Source: Opitutia bacterium
GTDB taxonomy: Bacteria; Verrucomicrobiota; Verrucomicrobiia; Opitutales; Seribacteraceae
NCBI GenBank assembly: GCA_002726435.1
Contig: PBSV01000066.1
Span: forward strand, 1 to 36,916
Direction: 5' to 3'
Length of the DNA stretch: 36,916 bases
Shown here: positions 32,980-36,916 of the stretch, piece by piece
Position numbering within the stretch: position 1 is the stretch's first letter
Layout of the letters: every line of letters starts with the position of its first letter
Translations under genes and position numbers: made by a program
Notes under the pieces: model-generated
Database searches by the model: none
What the model saw: only the letters and a program-made list of their open reading frames with translations
What the model was told of the DNA's origin: nothing

Positions 32980-34272
32980 TTACTCGGTGGAATTTTCTTC
33001 CACCGGTTCGGTCCGTTCCGGCTTGGGAAGTGGCTTGGGGACTTCCACATTGGTCGGTTCAATCATTTTAGCGGGCACCGGTACCAAAGTTTGATTGGTC
33101 TCCCCCTGTGGATCAACTGTCTGGTTAACATCCGTAAGTAAACTTTCCGGTTCTTCCTCCGGCGTAATTCCCAAAAGCTCGACCTCAAATATCAGCACCT
33201 CATTTGGCCCGATTGAATTATTTCCCCGTTCCCCATAGGCCAGGTCGGAAGGAATATATAATTTCCACTTCGCTCCCACCTTCATTAATTGCAGGGCCTC
33301 GGTCCATCCCTTGATTACACCGCCCACCCGGAATTTGGACGGCTCTCCCCGGTCCACCGAGGAATCAAACACCTCCCCATTGATCAGGGATCCGTGGTAG
33401 TGCACTTCGACCTCATCCTCCGCGGTCGGCATTTCTCCCGTGCCTTCTTTCAATGCCTCATACAACAATCCACTCTCGGTTTCGGTCACACCCTTTTTGG
33501 TTTTAATTTCAGAGAGAAATTTTGCTCCATTGTCCGCATTCACCGCGGGCAATGACTTGGCCACCGCCAATAAATTCTTCGTTCTCTTCAACTCTTCCAG
33601 CCGGACCAGGAAATAACTCGCATTTTGATCCTCTCCCAATTCAGTCCGGTACTTTTCATAGTTGAGTTCATCCTCCTCCCCGATCGCCTGCAGGGCCAGT
33701 AAAAATCGTGCTTCCGCCCGGTCCGTGGGCAGGACTTCTTCGTTTCCCGCCAGGGCAACCAGTGCCTGTTTTCCCTGCCCGATTGATCCCCCCCCCTTGA
33801 TCAGGGAAACTGCGTGGCCTAGCGCCACCCGTCCATACAGTGGATTTCCTTCCAACCGTTCCATCGCCGCCTTAAAATTTTCCGCCGCCTCCGAGTACCG
33901 CTTATCCCGGTATTGAATCACCCCCGCCTGATACTGGGCAACCCCGCCCAATTCATCCTGGTAGTCTCCGGAAAAGGAGAGAAATCTTTCCTCCGCCCCC
34001 TCGGTTTCAGAGAGTGCGGTTAAAAACCGCAGACTTCGATCGGTCTGTTCCACCTCCTCCGAATGATTCATGTAGGACACTCCCGCCACCACCAGTGCGA
34101 TTGATCCGAGCAGAATGAGCAGTGGATTCAGGCTCTTCTTAAATACCTCCTCCTCATTGTACGGACGTTCCGCCGCCTCCTCCGCGGTCAACCCATCGGG
34201 CGGATTGGGAGAACTTGGTTCCTTCTGTGGATCTTGGTCTTCGGGTGAATTGTTTTTATCGTCGTTGGCCAT
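32980..34272 (-). CDS. Membrane-anchored TPR-FKBP peptidyl-prolyl isomerase
   Basis: The 430-residue protein has an acidic N-terminal tail, one membrane helix (LNPLLILLGSIALVVAGVSYM, about 47-67), a periplasmic TPR-like region (AQYQAGVIQYRDKRYSEAAE) and an FKBP domain at about 258-370 (TESGLLYEALKEGTGEMPTA; VHYHGSLINGEVFDSSVDRG; IPSDLAYGERGNNSIGPNEV; LIFEVELLGI). The layout resembles YfgM (anchor plus TPR) joined to an FkpA/FklB-like isomerase. It ends in a Pro/Glu-rich tail. It probably assists folding of envelope proteins at the inner membrane. It is convergent with the DJ-1-like gene. Confidence 0.88.
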   Translation of the reverse strand: MANDDKNNSPEDQDPQKEPSSPNPPDGLTAEEAAERPYNEEEVFKKSLNPLLILLGSIALVVAGVSYMNHSEEVEQTDRSLRFLTALSETEGAEERFLSFSGDYQDELGGVAQYQAGVIQYRDKRYSEAAENFKAAMERLEGNPLYGRVALGHAVSLIKGGGSIGQGKQALVALAGNEEVLPTDRAEARFLLALQAIGEEDELNYEKYRTELGEDQNASYFLVRLEELKRTKNLLAVAKSLPAVNADNGAKFLSEIKTKKGVTETESGLLYEALKEGTGEMPTAEDEVEVHYHGSLINGEVFDSSVDRGEPSKFRVGGVIKGWTEALQLMKVGAKWKLYIPSDLAYGERGNNSIGPNEVLIFEVELLGITPEEEPESLLTDVNQTVDPQGETNQTLVPVPAKMIEPTNVEVPKPLPKPERTEPVEENSTE

Positions 34273-34381
34273 CGGGCTGATTGGGAAAAGCGATTTATCA
34301 TCGTCATTTTCCTTCCAAAGTCAATGGCGGGTTTGTCAACTGCCCGTCCTGATTGATTTCATTGCTTCTCTGTTCATTGAA

Positions 34382-34411
34382 TTGACAAATTTCGCAAAAA
34401 ACCAGTAAAAG
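34382..34411 (+). promoter_or_regulatory. Possible sigma-70-type promoter for beta-helix genes
   Basis: TTGACA (34382-34387) is a perfect -35 hexamer, followed after 18 bp by TAAAAG (34406-34411), a four-of-six match to TATAAT. It lies 113 bp upstream of the first beta-helix gene in an AT-rich 251-bp gap. The rest of the gap (34273-34523) has no other clear feature. Confidence 0.35.
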
Positions 34412-34523
34412 ATAACATTCTGGTGCGTCGTTTAGCAGATTGGTATACAATTATTCACAAAATTTTCATCTTTTGTACACTTTCCATCATTTTTGCTAAT
34501 ACCCATAGATTCAACATTCAACC

Positions 34524-35783
34524 ATGAAAACATTCCTTTCCCATTCACTCGCTCTTTTGAGCCTCGGCCTTGGCATCGCCCACGGGGCGGTGGTTGCAGT
34601 CGATCCTTCACAAAATCTTCAAACCGTGATCAATAATGCAAATTCTGGGGATGATATTATTTTAGCTGATGGCGTTTATCAATCTGTTCTCATCAATAAC
34701 AAGAGCATAAATATCAGTGGAATCAGCGGGACTCCTCAAATTGCCTTCTTACAAGTCTCAAACTCACCATCAGTTTCTCAAATAAAAAATATCCGAATAA
34801 CTTCTGACATAAATTCTACCACTGGATTAATTCAATTAAATAATTGTCGAGTGGATGGAAATATCAATGCTTTCGTCTCCTCTATCAAGTTAGTGAACAC
34901 CACGGTAGTTGGGAATGCTAACTTCTCTGGTGGAGAAGTTGGAGCAAAAACAATAATTCTGAGATCTTCGATTGGAGAAAAACTTTCTTGTGATACGGAA
35001 AATTTAAAAATTTTCTATTCCCAAATCCGTTACGCTACAATGACTGGTAGTTCTGAAATCGTTGGCAATGTATTTGATGGTAGAGGCATCAAAGAAATTG
35101 GGATCGATTTGGCGGGAGCCACAACTTTTTCCGATATTTATAACAACAGAATTCATAATTACCGCTTTAATTCGTTGGATGACGACATTGAGAAATTCAT
35201 TGGTATTCGAATCAAACAAAATGCAAGTGCTAATATTGTCAACAACCTGATCTATGATATTCAAGATACTGCACAGACCGGTACGGAAAGTAAAATTGCT
35301 ATGGGAATATTTGTTGAAAAGACACAGGGTACCAAAATTCTAGGGAATATTTTTTGGGGGATCTATGCAAATAACCTACCAAGTTCAGTCATTGGAAATA
35401 CTATGATTTATGCTCCGAATGAAAAGGTAAGTATTGCCAATAATGCATTTTGGAGAAGCAGTAATTATGACACAATGAACTGGGTATCAGGAGGGGCAAT
35501 CAACACCGACCCAATAATAGGTGATCCAAAATTTACCGATTTCAACAACGAGGACTTTACCCTTGCAATGAACTCTCCATGCATTGACGCCGGTCCACCT
35601 GCCTCCCAGTACAACGATCACAATGGCTCCCGCAATGACATCGGCATGTTTGGCGGGCACAATTTTATTCCCGATGGTCGGACCACCAATAAACCGATCG
35701 TGCTGGGATTGGATGTTGCCCCCATTGCCGTGCCCGTCGGAGGCACCGTCACCATTGAATCCACCGGAGCCACCGTGAAGTAA
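34524..35783 (+). CDS. Secreted right-handed beta-helix protein (first of tandem pair)
   Basis: The 419-residue product has a signal peptide (MKTFLSHSLALLSLGLGIAHG) and a long run of right-handed beta-helix turns with Asn ladders, such as EIVGNVFDGRG, DIYNNRIHNY, NIVNNLIYDI, KILGNIFWGI and SIANNAFWRS. The N-terminal VDPSQNLQTVINNANSGDDI and a C-terminal DAGPPASQYNDHNGSRNDIG cassette are also present in the next gene. Such proteins are pectate-lyase-fold polysaccharide enzymes, adhesins or structural surface proteins; no catalytic residues are evident. The middle (about 34640-35560) is AT-rich while both ends have the higher GC of the neighbouring region. It ends 13 bp before its paralogue. 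Confidence 0.85.
   Translation: MKTFLSHSLALLSLGLGIAHGAVVAVDPSQNLQTVINNANSGDDIILADGVYQSVLINNKSINISGISGTPQIAFLQVSNSPSVSQIKNIRITSDINSTTGLIQLNNCRVDGNINAFVSSIKLVNTTVVGNANFSGGEVGAKTIILRSSIGEKLSCDTENLKIFYSQIRYATMTGSSEIVGNVFDGRGIKEIGIDLAGATTFSDIYNNRIHNYRFNSLDDDIEKFIGIRIKQNASANIVNNLIYDIQDTAQTGTESKIAMGIFVEKTQGTKILGNIFWGIYANNLPSSVIGNTMIYAPNEKVSIANNAFWRSSNYDTMNWVSGGAINTDPIIGDPKFTDFNNEDFTLAMNSPCIDAGPPASQYNDHNGSRNDIGMFGGHNFIPDGRTTNKPIVLGLDVAPIAVPVGGTVTIESTGATVK
34576..34591 (+). repeat. 16-bp repeat at signal peptide junction, copy 1
   Basis: TCGCCCACGGGGCGGT is identical to 35849-35864 in the next gene and encodes the end of the signal peptide (AHGAV). It marks the conserved start of the two tandem genes. 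Confidence 0.6.
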
Positions 35784-35796
35784 ATTTTTTTTGATC

Positions 35797-36916
35797 ATGA
35801 AATCTTCCATCCTCACCTTTTTCCTCAGCCTAATTCTCGGAACCACCCTCGCCCACGGGGCGGTAATCATGGTTAGCCCCGGACAGAGTGTCCAGTCGGC
35901 AATCGATCAAGCCAGCACGGGGGACGAAATTGTCCTACAAGCCGGTTCCTACAATGAAGATTTGAATGTGACCGGAAAGGGACTGACTCTAAGGGCATTT
36001 AGTCTCCCATGGGTAGTAAACAGCATTTCCGTTTCTAATTCTTCTACCCCATCGAAATTTGAGAATTTTCAATTATTTGGTGATATCAATGCTACTGGCT
36101 CAGACTTGGAAATTAGAAATGCCAACATAGCTGGCAACATAAAGGTAAACCAAGGCGGTTTGAAACTTACAAAATCAACCATCGACAAGAGTGTTTCCAT
36201 TAACCACTCCGCAAATGCATCCGGTTTGGATACTCAGGCAGTCATTTTACAATCCACGATAAGGGAAAAACTCACCTGCAAAGCGAAAAGATCATGGATT
36301 TGCTACAACGAAATCCGATATTCTACCGTATCGGGAACTTCGGAAATTACCGGAAATATTTTCAACGGCCGGTCCAAAGCAACGATTGGCATAGAACTCC
36401 TTGCTGGACAAACCCAGTCTGTAATTCGAAATAATAAGATTCATAATTATAAAAATTCTTCAATTGAAGACTTAAATAATTCGTGTATTGGAATTGCGGT
36501 ACTTGAAAATGTAAAAGCCGAAATTTTAAACAATGTGATTCACGACTGTATCGACTATTCTGACAAAGGTGAGGAAATTAATGTTGGTATTGGAATTTAT
36601 GTCGAATCAATCGTGGGTACCAAAATCTTTGGAAATATAATTTTTAGCTGTTATGTTGAAAAAAAGACTACTTATGGTAGTTGCCTAGTTTTGGCACCCA
36701 ACCAAGGAGTTCTTTTGCACAACAATTGTCTTCGTTTAACTCACCATGATATTGTGGAACTTAAGGGAGGGGTAGTCAAAAAAGACTGCATAGACACCGA
36801 CCCCAAACTGAACACAAACGGCACCCTCGCCTCCGATTCCCCCGCCATCAATGCCGGCCCGCCCGATCCGCAATACAATGACCGGGATGGATCCCGTAAT
36901 GACATTGGTATGTTTG
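35797..36916 (+). CDS. Secreted right-handed beta-helix protein (second of tandem pair), 3' partial
   Basis: The ATG at 35797 opens a frame of 373 codons with no stop up to the window end; I translated it by hand. It starts with a signal peptide (MKSSILTFFLSLILGTTLAHG) and VSPGQSVQSAIDQASTGDEI, matching the start of the preceding gene. The middle carries beta-helix turns such as SVIRNNKIHNY, AEILNNVIHDC, TKIFGNIIFSC and VLLHNNCLRL. The last visible part, AINAGPPDPQYNDRDGSRND, matches the C-terminal cassette of the preceding gene. The extra cysteines (for example KLTCKAK, WICYNE and IHDC) are more frequent than in its neighbour. Exported structural, adhesive or glycan-binding function is likely but unproven. 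Confidence 0.85.
   Translation, partial: MKSSILTFFLSLILGTTLAHGAVIMVSPGQSVQSAIDQASTGDEIVLQAGSYNEDLNVTGKGLTLRAFSLPWVVNSISVSNSSTPSKFENFQLFGDINATGSDLEIRNANIAGNIKVNQGGLKLTKSTIDKSVSINHSANASGLDTQAVILQSTIREKLTCKAKRSWICYNEIRYSTVSGTSEITGNIFNGRSKATIGIELLAGQTQSVIRNNKIHNYKNSSIEDLNNSCIGIAVLENVKAEILNNVIHDCIDYSDKGEEINVGIGIYVESIVGTKIFGNIIFSCYVEKKTTYGSCLVLAPNQGVLLHNNCLRLTHHDIVELKGGVVKKDCIDTDPKLNTNGTLASDSPAINAGPPDPQYNDRDGSRNDIGMF
35849..35864 (+). repeat. 16-bp repeat at signal peptide junction, copy 2
   Basis: Identical to 34576-34591 (TCGCCCACGGGGCGGT), at the same place in the second beta-helix gene. Confidence 0.6.

Noticed and set aside
34451-34459. Second perfect DnaA box TTATTCACA
   Set aside because: It lies far from dnaA in an AT-rich promoter gap, and one such match per window is expected by chance.
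1-36916. CRISPR arrays, tRNA or rRNA genes, insertion sequences, prophage
   Set aside because: No spaced direct repeats, no rRNA-like segment or recognised tRNA arm pattern, and no transposase, integrase or phage-type protein were seen on either strand. A tRNA scan would be needed to exclude a tRNA fully.

Overview
This looks like a stretch of bacterial chromosome from the Verrucomicrobiota, probably class Opitutae and probably marine. That assignment is inferred from the mix of genes: LPS export, DUF1080 proteins, a Tat-exported sugar-isomerase-like protein, DUF4432, a caspase-like protease, and many GTG or TTG starts with weak ribosome binding sites. No rRNA, tRNA, CRISPR array, transposase or phage gene was seen. 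About 36 protein genes are supported. The first is cut at its 5' end and the last at its 3' end by the window edges.

Region 1 (1-4.7 kb) is a sugar-processing group: two DUF1080 (3-keto-disaccharide hydrolase-like) proteins, a Gfo/Idh/MocA oxidoreductase, a cytoplasmic and a Tat-exported TIM-barrel sugar isomerase-like protein, and a 2Fe-2S ferredoxin. Together these resemble oxidation-based, non-hydrolytic glycoside cleavage through 3-keto sugars. Region 2 (4.7-13.6 kb) holds maf divergent from nadE, then hemL, a secreted protein of unknown function, a secreted alpha/beta hydrolase, a TauD-like dioxygenase and an exported caspase/legumain-like cysteine peptidase. Region 3 (13.6-20.5 kb) is a minus-strand block with an acidic hypothetical protein, dnaA with a 426-bp AT-rich upstream gap that is a candidate oriC or dnaA control region, hprK, lptB, an LptC/LptA-like fusion, msrB and a pilT-type ATPase.

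Region 4 (20.7-29.8 kb) starts with a metallo-beta-lactamase-fold protein and an RNase D-like exonuclease. A three-gene ribose-type ABC importer follows on the minus strand, and its permease carries an unusual inserted extracytoplasmic segment. Divergent from the importer lie a variant shikimate dehydrogenase, a DUF4432 lipoprotein and a PQQ-type beta-propeller. Region 5 (29.8-34.3 kb) contains a methyltransferase-like gene, a farnesyl-diphosphate synthase, a DUF4013 membrane protein, an FmdB zinc ribbon with a Ser/Lys tail, a DJ-1/PfpI protein and a membrane-anchored TPR-FKBP isomerase.

Region 6 (34.5 kb to the end) has two tandem secreted right-handed beta-helix proteins. They share their ends but have divergent, AT-rich middles.

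Base composition changes along the window. Lines sampled by hand are about 35-38% GC on the left (for example 6181-6240 and 9301-9360), about 48-60% between roughly 22 and 34 kb, and about 35% again inside the first beta-helix gene.

The observations that most deserve follow-up are the permease with the inserted domain next to a variant AroE, the mosaic beta-helix pair, the 3-keto-sugar gene group, the caspase-like peptidase, and the candidate origin upstream of dnaA.
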